Positions 25,562 to 34,954 of a stretch of 64,000 nt of DNA are shown here, piece by piece (positions within the stretch are counted from its first letter, which is position 1; every line of letters starts with the position of its first letter). The position numbers and the translations under genes are program-made. The notes beneath the pieces are model-generated. The model did not search any database, was not told the origin of the DNA, and was given only the letters and a program-made list of their open reading frames with translations. Origin of the DNA: an uncultured SAR116 cluster alpha proteobacterium (GTDB lineage: Bacteria > Pseudomonadota > Alphaproteobacteria > Puniceispirillales > Marisalimonadaceae); assembly GCA_902619485.1 (NCBI GenBank), contig CACNEF010000001.1:62001-126000 (forward strand), read 5' to 3'.

Positions 25562-28327
25562 TTAATTAAGCACGTTTGCACACCTGTTGCAAAGTTCAAT
25601 GTTATCTTTTACTTCTGGAACTATCTTCCAGCATCTCATACATTTACCTCCAGATGCTAATTCTACTTTTACCTTAACTTTTACTTCAGATAAAGTTTTG
25701 TTTAATTTCATTTGTACGTCAGAACAAATAAAAATCTCCGGTAAATTTACGCCTTGAAGTAAATTAAAAGAATCTTCATTTGCGTCTATTAAAATCTTAG
25801 CCTGAAGACTAGAACCTAACATTCCCTCTTTTCTTTTCTCTTCAATAGATGATGTAACGACAGATCTTAATTCTCTTATTTCAGACCATTTTTCACCAAT
25901 TTGAAAATTTTCCCATTCTTTTTTTGGTTTAAAATATGTTTGTAGATGTACTGAATTTTCTTTATCTCCATATCTACTTTGCCAAGCTTCTTCCGCTGTA
26001 AAGCAAATAATTGGAGCTAGCCATGTAGTTAATGATTGAAATAAAATATCCATGACGGTTCTACAAGATTTTCTTTCAGCACTACTTGGATCTTCACAGT
26101 ATAAAGTATCTTTTCTTATATCAAAGTAAAAAGCTGACAAATCAATTGTACAAAAATTATGAACATCTAAATAAATATCGTGAAGGTTAAACTTTTCTGT
26201 GTTCTCTTGTATTTTTTTACTTAGTTCATAAACTCTATGAAGAACCCATTGATCTAGTTCAGGCATTTCAGTAAAATTTATTCTTTCATTTACATTAAAG
26301 TCGTTCAATGCACCCAGTAAATATCTAAGAGTGTTTCTCAGTCTTCTGTAATGATCAGAATGTCTAATTAAAATTTCTTTTCCAATTCTAAGATCATCAT
26401 AGTAATCGGAGCCTACCACCCATAAACGAAGAATATCAGCTCCAAACTCATTAATTACTTTTTGAGGGGCAGTAATATTGCCAAGAGATTTTGACATCTT
26501 TCTACCTTGTTGGTCTAAAACAAAACCATGAGTTAAAACCGCATCATATGGGGCACGCCCCCTTGTGCCACAACTTTCTAGTAAAGAAGAATGAAACCAT
26601 CCTCTATGTTGATCTGTTCCTTCAAGATACAATGAAGCAGGCCAGAATAAATCATCCCTCTTCTCTAATACAAATGAATGAGTAGAGCCAGAGTCAAACC
26701 AAACATCTGCAATATCTGTTACTGCTTCATAATCGTCTGGATTGTATTTTGAACCAAGAAAAAAGGAAGAAGGTTTTTCAAACCAAGCATCTGCTCCGTC
26801 AATTTTAAAAGCTTCAACAATTCTATCTATTACTTCTTGATCTCTAAGTGGCTCTTGAGTTTTTTTATTAACAAATATTGCAAGAGGCACGCCCCATGCT
26901 CTTTGCCGAGATATACACCAGTCAGGCCTATCTTCTATCATTTTAGTTAAACGATTTTGACCCTGAGGAGGATAAAAAGTTGTTTTTGACAAGGCTTTTA
27001 CAGAGGTGTCTCTTAAATTGTTAGTTGTCATAGAAATAAACCATTGAGGTGTTGTTCTAAAAACAAGAGGAGCTTTTGATCTCCAACTATGTGGATATGA
27101 ATGATTTAATTTTCCTCGTCCTATTAAAGCGTCATGTTCAGACATAATATCAGCAATAATTTCATTATCCTTTAAAACACGGAGCCCACCTAACAAAGGT
27201 AAATTGCTATTTAATATTCCATTATCTGAAACAGTTTCAGGAATTGGTAAATTATTTTGTCTACCAAGTTCAAAATCATCTGCACCATGACCAGGAGCGA
27301 TATGAACGAAACCTGTTCCCTGGTCAGTTGTTACAAAGTCAGCTTCCAGAAGTAAAACCTCGTGTTCATAACCATTATTGTTAAGTGGATGGGCTAAAAC
27401 CGTTCCTGCAAAATCACTTCCCTTAAGGGTTTTAGAAAAATTAAAACTTAAGACAGAAATCTCTTTCATAACATCTTCTACCAACTCTTTAGCTATAACA
27501 ATTTTATCACCAATTTTTGCTAATGAATTCTCACCTACATTAGTTACTTCTATAAGTGAATAATCAATATCCTTACCATATGCTACAGCTCTATTACCTG
27601 GTATTGTCCAAGGTGTTGTTGTCCAAATTATGATTTCAAAATCGGTTATTATATCTAATGATGTTTTGATAACTGGAAACCTTGCAAAAATAGTAGTGCT
27701 TATATGATCATGATATTCAATCTCAGCTTCTGCTAGTGCAGTTTTTTCAACAGGAGACCACATCACAGGCTTAATTCCTCTATAGAGGCTGCCGTTCATA
27801 AGAAATTTTCCTATTTCAGACATTATTATAGCCTCTGATTCATATTTCATTGTCGAATATGGGTCTTCCCAGTCACCATAAACACCTAACCTCTGAAATT
27901 CTTCAGATTGAATATCCATCCATTTTGCAGCAAAATCTCTACATTCTTTTCTAAATTCTACAATTGGAATATCGTCTTTATTTTTCTTCTTTTTTCTGTA
28001 ATTTTCCTCTATTTTCCACTCAATCGGCAATCCATGACAATCCCATCCAGGAACATAGTTTGCATTCTTACCAAGCATGGATTGAGATCTATTTATTACA
28101 TCTTTAATTATTTTGTTTAAAGCATGACCTATGTGCAAATTTCCATTTGCGTATGGAGGTCCATCATGAAGTATAAAAGGCTCAGAATTTTTTCTTTGCT
28201 CTCTCAATTTTTTAAAAAGATTAATTTCTTCCCATAATTTTAATATTTGTGGTTCTTTAGTTGGAAGACCAGCTCTCATTGAAAAATCAGTTTTTGGTAA
28301 ATAAACGGTATCTTTATAATCACTCAT
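25562..28327 (-). CDS. ileS: Isoleucyl-tRNA synthetase IleS
   Basis: This class I synthetase charges tRNA-Ile. The HIGH signature appears as GNLHIGHALNKII, and the KMSKS loop as GRKMSKSLGN. The editing domain includes the conserved WTTTPWTIPGN. A C-terminal zinc finger reads CMRCW...CNRC. The ORF track begins 22 codons early; ATG 28327 gives MSDYKDTVYLPKTDF, the usual N-terminus, and leaves 31 bp to the ribF stop. The corrected length of about 921 residues is normal for bacterial IleS of this type. Confidence 0.95.
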   Translation of the reverse strand: MSDYKDTVYLPKTDFSMRAGLPTKEPQILKLWEEINLFKKLREQRKNSEPFILHDGPPYANGNLHIGHALNKIIKDVINRSQSMLGKNANYVPGWDCHGLPIEWKIEENYRKKKKNKDDIPIVEFRKECRDFAAKWMDIQSEEFQRLGVYGDWEDPYSTMKYESEAIIMSEIGKFLMNGSLYRGIKPVMWSPVEKTALAEAEIEYHDHISTTIFARFPVIKTSLDIITDFEIIIWTTTPWTIPGNRAVAYGKDIDYSLIEVTNVGENSLAKIGDKIVIAKELVEDVMKEISVLSFNFSKTLKGSDFAGTVLAHPLNNNGYEHEVLLLEADFVTTDQGTGFVHIAPGHGADDFELGRQNNLPIPETVSDNGILNSNLPLLGGLRVLKDNEIIADIMSEHDALIGRGKLNHSYPHSWRSKAPLVFRTTPQWFISMTTNNLRDTSVKALSKTTFYPPQGQNRLTKMIEDRPDWCISRQRAWGVPLAIFVNKKTQEPLRDQEVIDRIVEAFKIDGADAWFEKPSSFFLGSKYNPDDYEAVTDIADVWFDSGSTHSFVLEKRDDLFWPASLYLEGTDQHRGWFHSSLLESCGTRGRAPYDAVLTHGFVLDQQGRKMSKSLGNITAPQKVINEFGADILRLWVVGSDYYDDLRIGKEILIRHSDHYRRLRNTLRYLLGALNDFNVNERINFTEMPELDQWVLHRVYELSKKIQENTEKFNLHDIYLDVHNFCTIDLSAFYFDIRKDTLYCEDPSSAERKSCRTVMDILFQSLTTWLAPIICFTAEEAWQSRYGDKENSVHLQTYFKPKKEWENFQIGEKWSEIRELRSVVTSSIEEKRKEGMLGSSLQAKILIDANEDSFNLLQGVNLPEIFICSDVQMKLNKTLSEVKVKVKVELASGGKCMRCWKIVPEVKDNIELCNRCANVLN

Positions 28328-28358
28328 TAAATTGTCTCTATATAAATGTCTTATTTTG

Positions 28359-29339
28359 TTATTTATGAAATTCAAATGCTTTTTTAGTATCAACCTCGAT
28401 TTGTTTTTGCAATTCTGATAAAGAATTGAATTTTTTTTCAGGTCTTAAAAATTCAATAAGTTCAACATTTATTCTTTTTCCATACAAATTTGTCCCAGCA
28501 TTTTTTTTAAAATCAATTATATGAGTTTCTAAATTTATAGAATCTCCAGACACAGTAGGTCTTGTACCTATATTTGATATAGATGGCAACCAAACATTTG
28601 ATATTTCAGTGTTTTGTCTGCTAATTATTTTTAATCTGGAAATATAAACTCCTAAGGGTGGTTTTAAAAAGTTTTTCAAACTTAGATTTGCAGTTGGAAA
28701 GCCAATCTCTCTTCCCTGCTGTTTTCCTTTTTCTACATTGCCAGTTATACACCAATTTCTACCAAGCAGATTATTAGCTAGTTTTAATTCTCCATTCTGA
28801 ATCAATTTTCGTATTTTTTGGGAACTGATCACTTCATATTCTTTTCCAGCTAAAGAAGAGAATTGTTTTAAATCTATCGAAACAAGTTGTAATCCTATTG
28901 TGTTAGCAAAACTCCTTGCGTTTTCGATACTTCCTTCTCTATTTTTCCCAAATTTAAAATTTGAACCTGCAAACATTTTTACAATATTGAAATTATATTT
29001 TAGAATTTGTGATAAAAATTGCTCAGCATTGCAGTTTTTCAACTGTTCATTGAATTCAATGATTATTAGAAATTCAACACCAAGCTTACTTAATAACCTT
29101 TCTTTTTCTTCATTATCTAATAACTTAAAGGAAGGATTTTTAGGATTAAAAAAGTCTCTTGGATGGGGATCAAATGTTACAACACCAAAAGCCAGATTGC
29201 TTTCTTGAGCTCGCAGTTTACATTCATTTAAAAGTTTGACATGTCCTTGATGAATACCATCAAAATTTCCAATAGCAGCAGCTAATTTTCCTTCAATAGG
29301 AGCTGGGATGTCACCAATTTTCCATTTAATAATATTCAT
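28359..29339 (-). CDS. ribF: Bifunctional riboflavin kinase/FAD synthetase RibF
   Basis: This makes FMN and FAD from riboflavin. The N-terminal adenylyltransferase domain has IGNFDGIHQGHVKLL and TFDPHPRDFF. The C-terminal flavokinase domain has GREIGFPTANLSL, LGVYISRLKI and IGTRPTV. Length 326 residues is normal. It heads the ribF-ileS-lspA gene run. The 156-bp region upstream is shared with the divergent mscS gene and must hold both promoters. Confidence 0.94.
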   Translation of the reverse strand: MNIIKWKIGDIPAPIEGKLAAAIGNFDGIHQGHVKLLNECKLRAQESNLAFGVVTFDPHPRDFFNPKNPSFKLLDNEEKERLLSKLGVEFLIIIEFNEQLKNCNAEQFLSQILKYNFNIVKMFAGSNFKFGKNREGSIENARSFANTIGLQLVSIDLKQFSSLAGKEYEVISSQKIRKLIQNGELKLANNLLGRNWCITGNVEKGKQQGREIGFPTANLSLKNFLKPPLGVYISRLKIISRQNTEISNVWLPSISNIGTRPTVSGDSINLETHIIDFKKNAGTNLYGKRINVELIEFLRPEKKFNSLSELQKQIEVDTKKAFEFHK

Positions 29340-29495
29340 AGAAATGTTATAACCATATTAAGTTTTTAAACTCAAGCTGATATATAAACAATTTCATACT
29401 CTTTGTAATTATTTTTGTTATACAAAACTTTATTACATGAATTAGTATTAAATAGGCACAAAGTTTTAAGTAAATTTTATAAGGGTCAATTTTAG

Positions 29496-30338
29496 ATGGA
29501 CAAAATGAACATAAATCTCGAAATCATCTCGAACCTTATAAATAGCTCGATACAAATTTTTGTTTCTTACGCTGGCCAAGTATTAGGCGCTACATTAATA
29601 CTTATAATAGGTTTCTATTTTGCTGGCAAATTAAGTAAAATTGCACGAAAAAATTTAAGTCGTATTAAAAAAATCGACCCCCTTATAGTCCCAATAATTG
29701 GCAACATAATTAGATACGGAATAATTATTATTACAATTATAGCTGTTTTGGGACAATTCGGTGTTCAAACAACTTCAATTATTGCCGTCTTAGGTGCTGC
29801 AGGTTTAGCAATTGGCTTAGCACTTCAAGGAACTTTATCAAATGTAGCTGCAGGAGTAATGTTATTATTATTAAGGCCTTTTAACACAGGTGATTGGGTA
29901 GAAACAGGTGATGTTTCTGGAACAATTAAAGAGGTGGGTCTTTTTACTACAATAATTGACACATTTGACAATGTGTATGTATCGATACCTAATTCAAGTA
30001 TTTGGAATAGTACAATTACTAATCATTCACACTATGAAACAAGAAGAATAGATGTTGATATTGGAATACATTATGACACAGATCTAGATTTAGCGTCCAA
30101 GACTTTATTAAAATTGGCAGAAGATGAAAGAGTATTAAATAAACCTAGAGAGCCACAATTTTTAGTTATGAAATACGACGATAGCGCTATTATTGTGAGA
30201 TTAAGATTATATTCACATACAAAAGATTGGTATCCTCTTTATACAGATTTAATGCGCAAACTAAAACCTGCATTAGACGAAGCCGGTATAGAAATACCAT
30301 ACCCACATAGGGTAATTAACTCAAAAAATTTAGTTTAA
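29496..30338 (+). CDS. mscS: Small-conductance mechanosensitive channel (MscS family)
   Basis: This forms a membrane channel that opens on osmotic downshock. Three N-terminal helices are followed by the pore helix and the beta domain. The pore segment LGAAGLAIGLALQGTLSNVAAGVMLLLLRPFNTGDWVE is the MscS signature with the alternating Gly/Ala packing pattern, so it is a minimal-length MscS (280 residues). The chaC gene begins with ATG overlapping its stop by one base, so co-transcription is likely. Confidence 0.92.
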   Translation: MDKMNINLEIISNLINSSIQIFVSYAGQVLGATLILIIGFYFAGKLSKIARKNLSRIKKIDPLIVPIIGNIIRYGIIIITIIAVLGQFGVQTTSIIAVLGAAGLAIGLALQGTLSNVAAGVMLLLLRPFNTGDWVETGDVSGTIKEVGLFTTIIDTFDNVYVSIPNSSIWNSTITNHSHYETRRIDVDIGIHYDTDLDLASKTLLKLAEDERVLNKPREPQFLVMKYDDSAIIVRLRLYSHTKDWYPLYTDLMRKLKPALDEAGIEIPYPHRVINSKNLV

Positions 30339-31027
30339 TGCCTACTTCAAAAAAAATAAATCGAGGATTAATAGAGCTTACAAAGAAAAATATTAATGAC
30401 GGTCGGTTAGGTGAGAAAATTAAGAGCATAAGCGGAAGTGACAAAGTTCTAACCAAAAAAGAATTAATAAAGGAAAGAAGAAAAATAATACCCGATGAAG
30501 GTATTGGAGAAGATATTTATATTTTTGGTTATGGATCCCTTTTGTGGAACCCTACAATAAATTATGAAACTCAACATTTGGCAAAAATCTATGGTTTTCA
30601 TAGAAGTTTCTGTATGAAAACTTATTTAGGCAGGGGATCATTTAAATATCCTGGACTCATGCTTGGGCTTGACAGAGGGGGATCCTGTAGAGGATCCGCA
30701 TATAAACTCAATAGAAATGATGCAATAAAAAACATTGATATATTATTTAAAAGAGAAATGGTAACAGGTGCTTACAAACCTAAATTACTAAAAACAAAGA
30801 TAGACAACGATCAAATAGTTTCTTCATTAGCCTTCACAGTAGATAAAAAACATAAGAATTATTTTAATGAAAAAAACACCTCAATTAAAGCTAGTATGAT
30901 TTCTAAAGCAAATGGATTTTTAGGAACTTGTAAAGAGTACTTTGAATATACATTAGAAAGTCTTGAAGAATTAGATATAATTGACAAAGAAATGAAAGCA
31001 ATCTCTTTGCACTTAAAAAATAATTAA
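30338..31027 (+). CDS. chaC: Gamma-glutamylcyclotransferase ChaC family
   Basis: ChaC-type enzymes cleave glutathione to 5-oxoproline and Cys-Gly in the cytosol. The substrate loop FGYGSLLWNPTINYE is clear near residue 63, followed by GFHRSFCM, YPGLMLGLDRGGSCRG and LFKREMVTGAY, whose glutamate matches the catalytic position of the family. The N-terminal 50 residues (KKINRGLIELTKK) are an extension also common in alphaproteobacteria. Translationally coupled to mscS. Its partner enzyme in the opposite direction, gshA, lies at the left edge of the window. Confidence 0.9.
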   Translation: MPTSKKINRGLIELTKKNINDGRLGEKIKSISGSDKVLTKKELIKERRKIIPDEGIGEDIYIFGYGSLLWNPTINYETQHLAKIYGFHRSFCMKTYLGRGSFKYPGLMLGLDRGGSCRGSAYKLNRNDAIKNIDILFKREMVTGAYKPKLLKTKIDNDQIVSSLAFTVDKKHKNYFNEKNTSIKASMISKANGFLGTCKEYFEYTLESLEELDIIDKEMKAISLHLKNN

Positions 31028-31030
31028 TAC

Positions 31031-32623
31031 TTATAAATCTTGTTTAATAAGATCTGATGCTTTTTCTGCTATCATCAACGTTGCAGCATTTGTGTTTCCT
31101 GATGGCATTGTTGGCATTATTGAAGCATCTGCAATTCTAATGTTTCTTAAACCATTAATTTTAAGAGATGGTGAAACAACTGCTTTATTATCAACACCCA
31201 TTCTACAACTACCTATTGCATGATATACAGTTGCACCTTTATTCCTAATAAAATTAAGAATTTCTTCGTCAGATTTTATATTGTCTCCAGGAAGAGTTTC
31301 ACATACAGAAATTTTTTTCATTGTGTAAGTGCTTAAAAGTGACCTACAAATTTTTACACCCTCAACTAAAGCATCTTGGTCTATTTTTTCTTTCAAATAA
31401 TTTGGCTGAATTATTGGTGGGTCTGTTATCTTATTTGTGGAGGCTCTTACATAACCTCTACTTTGAGGTCTCGATTGCCACACGCCACACGTCATTCCAG
31501 GAAAATTTTGAAGCTTGCCTATCATTCCCTCGGTATAAGAGGCTGGAGTAAAAACAAATTGTAAATCAGGAAAGTCTATTTTAGGAGAAGATTTTAAAAA
31601 TGCTCCAACATGTGCTGGACTATATGAAATTAAACCTTTTTTGGAGATAAACCATTTGATTATTTCTAATACTAAATTGAAACCACGAGCTTTCTCGTTT
31701 AATGAAATAGGTTCAGTTATTCTATTAGCAACCCGAACAGCATAATGATCTTGCAATCCTTCGCCAACATTTTCAATTTCATATAATGGTTCAATGCCTA
31801 TAGATTTTAAATATTTAGCTTCTCCTATTCCTGAAACTTGTAGCAAATGCGGAGTACCAATTGCACCAGCGCACAAAATAATTTCTTTATTTGCAAAAAT
31901 TTCAAAAGTTTTATTATTTTTCTTGCACAACAAGCCAATTGCTATTTTATTTTTAAATATAATTTTTAAAACTGTTGTATTCTTTTGAATATTCACATTT
32001 TCTCTTTTTAAAGCTGGTTTTAAAAAAGCATCATAAGCACTAAATCTAGTGCCATTTTTAATGGTACGTTGATAGTAAAAAATACCTTCTTGTTGACCTG
32101 AATTATAATCGTTTTGGACTTGTATACCTAATTCACTGGAGCCTCTAATAAATTTTTCACATAGAGGGTGTTTTTCAACAATATCAGATATATACAGAGG
32201 ACCTTGTTTTCCACGAGTAGCATCATCTCCATTTTCTTTGTATTCTGATTTTTTAAAATATGGAAGCACATCATCATAAGACCAGCCCAAATTACCTAGT
32301 TGTGCCCATTGATTATAGTCATCTGGTTGGCCTCTAACATAAAGATGACCATTAATGGAGCTTGAACCTCCATACCCTTTTCCTCTTGGAAATAATATTT
32401 CTCGATTATTTACATAATCACTTCCTTCGGTTTTAAAACACCAATTAAACCTTTTATCATTAATTGTTTTTATAAAACCTACTGGCATCTTTACATATGG
32501 ATGCTGATTACTTCCTCCAGCTTCAATAACACAAATTTTTATTTTGTTATTTTCTGATAATCTATTAGCTATGACCGAACCAGATGATCCAGCCCCAACT
32601 ACTATATAATCAAAGTTTTCCAT
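31031..32623 (-). CDS. GMC-family FAD oxidoreductase (choline/alcohol dehydrogenase-like)
   Basis: This FAD enzyme oxidises an alcohol. FAD-binding DYIVVGAGSSGSVIANRL is at the N-terminus, with PRGKGYGGSSSINGHLYVRG and the C-terminal TVYHAIGSCRMG, which carries the catalytic histidine, and NTNAATLMIAEKASDLI. It resembles BetA/choline dehydrogenase, but the GMC family covers many alcohol substrates, so choline is not proven. The 530-residue length is normal. It is 10 bp downstream of the TauD-like dioxygenase, so the two form a probable operon acting on related substrates. Confidence 0.88.
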   Translation of the reverse strand: MENFDYIVVGAGSSGSVIANRLSENNKIKICVIEAGGSNQHPYVKMPVGFIKTINDKRFNWCFKTEGSDYVNNREILFPRGKGYGGSSSINGHLYVRGQPDDYNQWAQLGNLGWSYDDVLPYFKKSEYKENGDDATRGKQGPLYISDIVEKHPLCEKFIRGSSELGIQVQNDYNSGQQEGIFYYQRTIKNGTRFSAYDAFLKPALKRENVNIQKNTTVLKIIFKNKIAIGLLCKKNNKTFEIFANKEIILCAGAIGTPHLLQVSGIGEAKYLKSIGIEPLYEIENVGEGLQDHYAVRVANRITEPISLNEKARGFNLVLEIIKWFISKKGLISYSPAHVGAFLKSSPKIDFPDLQFVFTPASYTEGMIGKLQNFPGMTCGVWQSRPQSRGYVRASTNKITDPPIIQPNYLKEKIDQDALVEGVKICRSLLSTYTMKKISVCETLPGDNIKSDEEILNFIRNKGATVYHAIGSCRMGVDNKAVVSPSLKINGLRNIRIADASIMPTMPSGNTNAATLMIAEKASDLIKQDL

Positions 32624-32633
32624 AATATTTTAT

Positions 32634-33488
32634 TTAATATTCATTAATTGTTGATGTTTGGCCAGCTAACGTTGTTCTAACCATTAACCTTTTTTCTATT
32701 TTGCCTTTTATTGGGGTAGCTCTATGTAATACAGCTCTATTATCCCACATAATTAAATCAAATGGTTGCCAAACATGAGAATAAATAAATTTTTCAGTGT
32801 CAATGTAAGAGTTAATTTCAGCTAAGAGAGCATTACTATCATTTTCTGACATCCCATCGACATTTCTACAATGCGCACCTAAATAAAGAGATTTTCCATG
32901 CTTATTATCACTTAAAACTAATTTTTGTTTAACTGGAGGAAGAGCTTTTTTTTCTTCAGGAGTAACTAAGTTTGGATCAATTTTTGATCTTCCATGAGAG
33001 TAATCATGCCAACAAATTTTATCATCAATCTTTAATTTTAATTCCTGAGGTAAAGCATTGTAGCCAGCTCTCATTGACAAAAACTCTGTATTTCCTCCAA
33101 GTGAAGGGATCATTTTAGCTGATAAAATTGACATTTTAGATGGAATTTTTTTAAATGAACTATCGCTATGCCATTCTTGGTTAGCTAAATTATTTAATCT
33201 TTGTCTATCTGTGGGTGAAACAATGTTTCCATTTTCATCAAAGTTACGAAGAATAATAAGTTTTGAACCTGATCCATCTGTCCCAACTTTTGTCAGTTCA
33301 AGGGTGCCAAAATTTTCACTAAATTTTATGTGCTCATCATCTGTGATATTTTGATTTCTAATAACAACTACAGAAAATTCTGATAAGAGATCTGATATTT
33401 TGTTAATAGTTTCTTTATCTGAAATCTTAGTAACATCTAGATCATTAATTTCTAAGCCAATAGCATCACCAAGTTTGGATGTAATCAT
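32634..33488 (-). CDS. TauD/TfdA family 2-oxoglutarate-dependent dioxygenase
   Basis: A non-heme Fe(II)/2-oxoglutarate oxygenase. The iron triad is seen as EWHSDSSF (HxD) and the distal histidine in DNRAVLHRATPIKG, with the 2OG-binding arginine in KRLMVRTTLAG. At 284 residues it has the TauD fold length. Taurine, sulfonate, or other organic substrates cannot be distinguished by eye. It precedes the GMC oxidoreductase in the same direction and is followed upstream by a winged-helix regulator, which may control both. Confidence 0.88.
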   Translation of the reverse strand: MITSKLGDAIGLEINDLDVTKISDKETINKISDLLSEFSVVVIRNQNITDDEHIKFSENFGTLELTKVGTDGSGSKLIILRNFDENGNIVSPTDRQRLNNLANQEWHSDSSFKKIPSKMSILSAKMIPSLGGNTEFLSMRAGYNALPQELKLKIDDKICWHDYSHGRSKIDPNLVTPEEKKALPPVKQKLVLSDNKHGKSLYLGAHCRNVDGMSENDSNALLAEINSYIDTEKFIYSHVWQPFDLIMWDNRAVLHRATPIKGKIEKRLMVRTTLAGQTSTINEY

Positions 33489-33574
33489 TTATAGACCTCC
33501 CTAAAATTTATAAATATAATTTTATTTTAAAAATCTAAATCAAGTGATCAATACAAAGTAACTTTACACTATTT

Positions 33575-34054
33575 TTAATATTTTTCGTTTAGATTTTTAT
33601 ACAAAGTCAACATGCTAATCCAATCATTACGTTCATCACTAGTCATTATATTAGTCCTTGCATAAACATAATCTCTCCATGATTCATAAAGCTCTTCGGA
33701 GGCTTGGAACTCAACTTTATTTGCTCTTCTATGAATATTTAACCATCCTTCATTTTCACATTCATCCACAATTAAGGATATCGCCTGTCTAGTACTTCTA
33801 AGCTCTTTGGTAACATATGAGATTGTATAAAATTGGTTTACGGTATATGCATAGTTACAAATTCTAGCAAAAACGTTTCTTAAAGGTGTAGAATTAAAAT
33901 ATCTTTGCATTCTTGTATTCGTTCTATCAACTCTAGCTTGATAGATTTTTATTTCGTGTAAGGATATTGTTTTTACCATTTCTTTATAAATTAGATTTTT
34001 ATCAAATGATTTAAAAATTTCTTTCTTTGTATTTTTCATATTTATATTCAACAT
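33575..34054 (-). CDS. MarR-like winged-helix transcriptional regulator
   Basis: A 159-residue cytosolic protein with a central winged helix-turn-helix: YVTKELRSTRQAISLIVDECENEGWLNIHR reads as helix-turn-recognition helix-wing, as in MarR-type regulators. N- and C-terminal helices would form the dimer interface. It is upstream of the TauD and GMC genes in the same direction with an 86-bp gap, so it may regulate them. No ligand can be inferred. Starts at ATG 34054 or ATG 34039 are both possible. Confidence 0.72.
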   Translation of the reverse strand: MLNINMKNTKKEIFKSFDKNLIYKEMVKTISLHEIKIYQARVDRTNTRMQRYFNSTPLRNVFARICNYAYTVNQFYTISYVTKELRSTRQAISLIVDECENEGWLNIHRRANKVEFQASEELYESWRDYVYARTNIMTSDERNDWISMLTLYKNLNEKY

Positions 34055-34084
34055 TAGTTTTAATTTTATTAAAAAAATTATTAT

Positions 34085-34114
34085 AATAAATAAATAATCA
34101 ATAAATAAATAATA
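34085..34114. repeat. AT-rich TAAA-type short repeat
   Basis: A run of AATAAATAAATAATC followed by AATAAATAAATAATA lies just before the AIG2-like gene, in the divergent promoter region between it and the winged-helix gene. It is a 15-base word nearly repeated. It could be a low-complexity tract or an AT-rich upstream element, and the evidence does not separate these. Confidence 0.4.
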
Positions 34115-34119
34115 AAAAA

Positions 34120-34941
34120 ATGGTAGAACAACTGAATATAAATGATGACGTAAAAATATTAAAATTAGAAATTTTAAGTAAAAATCTTAAACAAAACTGG
34201 AATCTTGATACTGATTTATGGAATGAAGAATTTCCACATGATTATAGGTTTGAAGATACATATTTACAGTTAAGTTTTGTTTTACGAGATTTAAATATGA
34301 ACGAATTAAAGCATTTAAATTGCATTACAAACTTGTTTGATATTAAAAATTACAGTCATGAAATTGCTACTTTAATTAATAATTATATCAAAAGCTGTGC
34401 AGATTACATTAATCATGAATTAGATGGAAACACAGAAGAATATTTTAAGAAATTTAATAAAAATAATAATTGTTTTTCTTATGAAAAAAAAATTAAAGAT
34501 GAACTTAAAAAGTACAACATTCAATATGCAGTATTTTTTTATGGCACATTAAGATCACCAGAAGTAAGAACAGCAGTCCTAGGCAAAGATCTAAGGGAAA
34601 ATGTGCTAGACACTGCTACTTTACAAAAATATAAAGTATTTAAAGTTAAAGACACCCATTATCCTTTGATAAAATATACAAACAACAAAAAAGACATCGT
34701 TGAGGGAATAATTGCAAAAAATTTAACATACAACGAATTAATAAAATTAGATAGATTTGAAGGTGAAAATTATTTTAGACAATTTATTAAAGTTAATACA
34801 AAGAACAATATTTTAGATACTCAAATCTATTTACCTAAAGCCAATCTTATTTCATCAGAGCCATGGGATTACGATGATTGGTATAAAAATGACATGAAAA
34901 AATTTTTTGAAAATGAATTTGATTTAAATGGTGTTAAATGA
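34120..34941 (+). CDS. AIG2-like/gamma-glutamylcyclotransferase-domain protein with N-terminal extension
   Basis: The C-terminal half (residues from about 140) has YAVFFYGTLRSPEVRTAVLG and later YPLIKY, VEGIIAKNLTYNELIKLDRFEGENYFRQFIKV, the AIG2-like GGCT fold with its YGTL loop and the catalytic-glutamate region DRFEGENY. The N-terminal 130 residues form an extra helical region (WNEEFPHDYRFEDTYLQLSFVLRD) that I do not recognise. Substrate is unknown; the fold is used for gamma-glutamyl compounds. It is divergent from the winged-helix gene and converges with the djlA-like gene. Confidence 0.82.
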   Translation: MVEQLNINDDVKILKLEILSKNLKQNWNLDTDLWNEEFPHDYRFEDTYLQLSFVLRDLNMNELKHLNCITNLFDIKNYSHEIATLINNYIKSCADYINHELDGNTEEYFKKFNKNNNCFSYEKKIKDELKKYNIQYAVFFYGTLRSPEVRTAVLGKDLRENVLDTATLQKYKVFKVKDTHYPLIKYTNNKKDIVEGIIAKNLTYNELIKLDRFEGENYFRQFIKVNTKNNILDTQIYLPKANLISSEPWDYDDWYKNDMKKFFENEFDLNGVK

Positions 34942-34954
34942 GTTAAGTTGAAAT

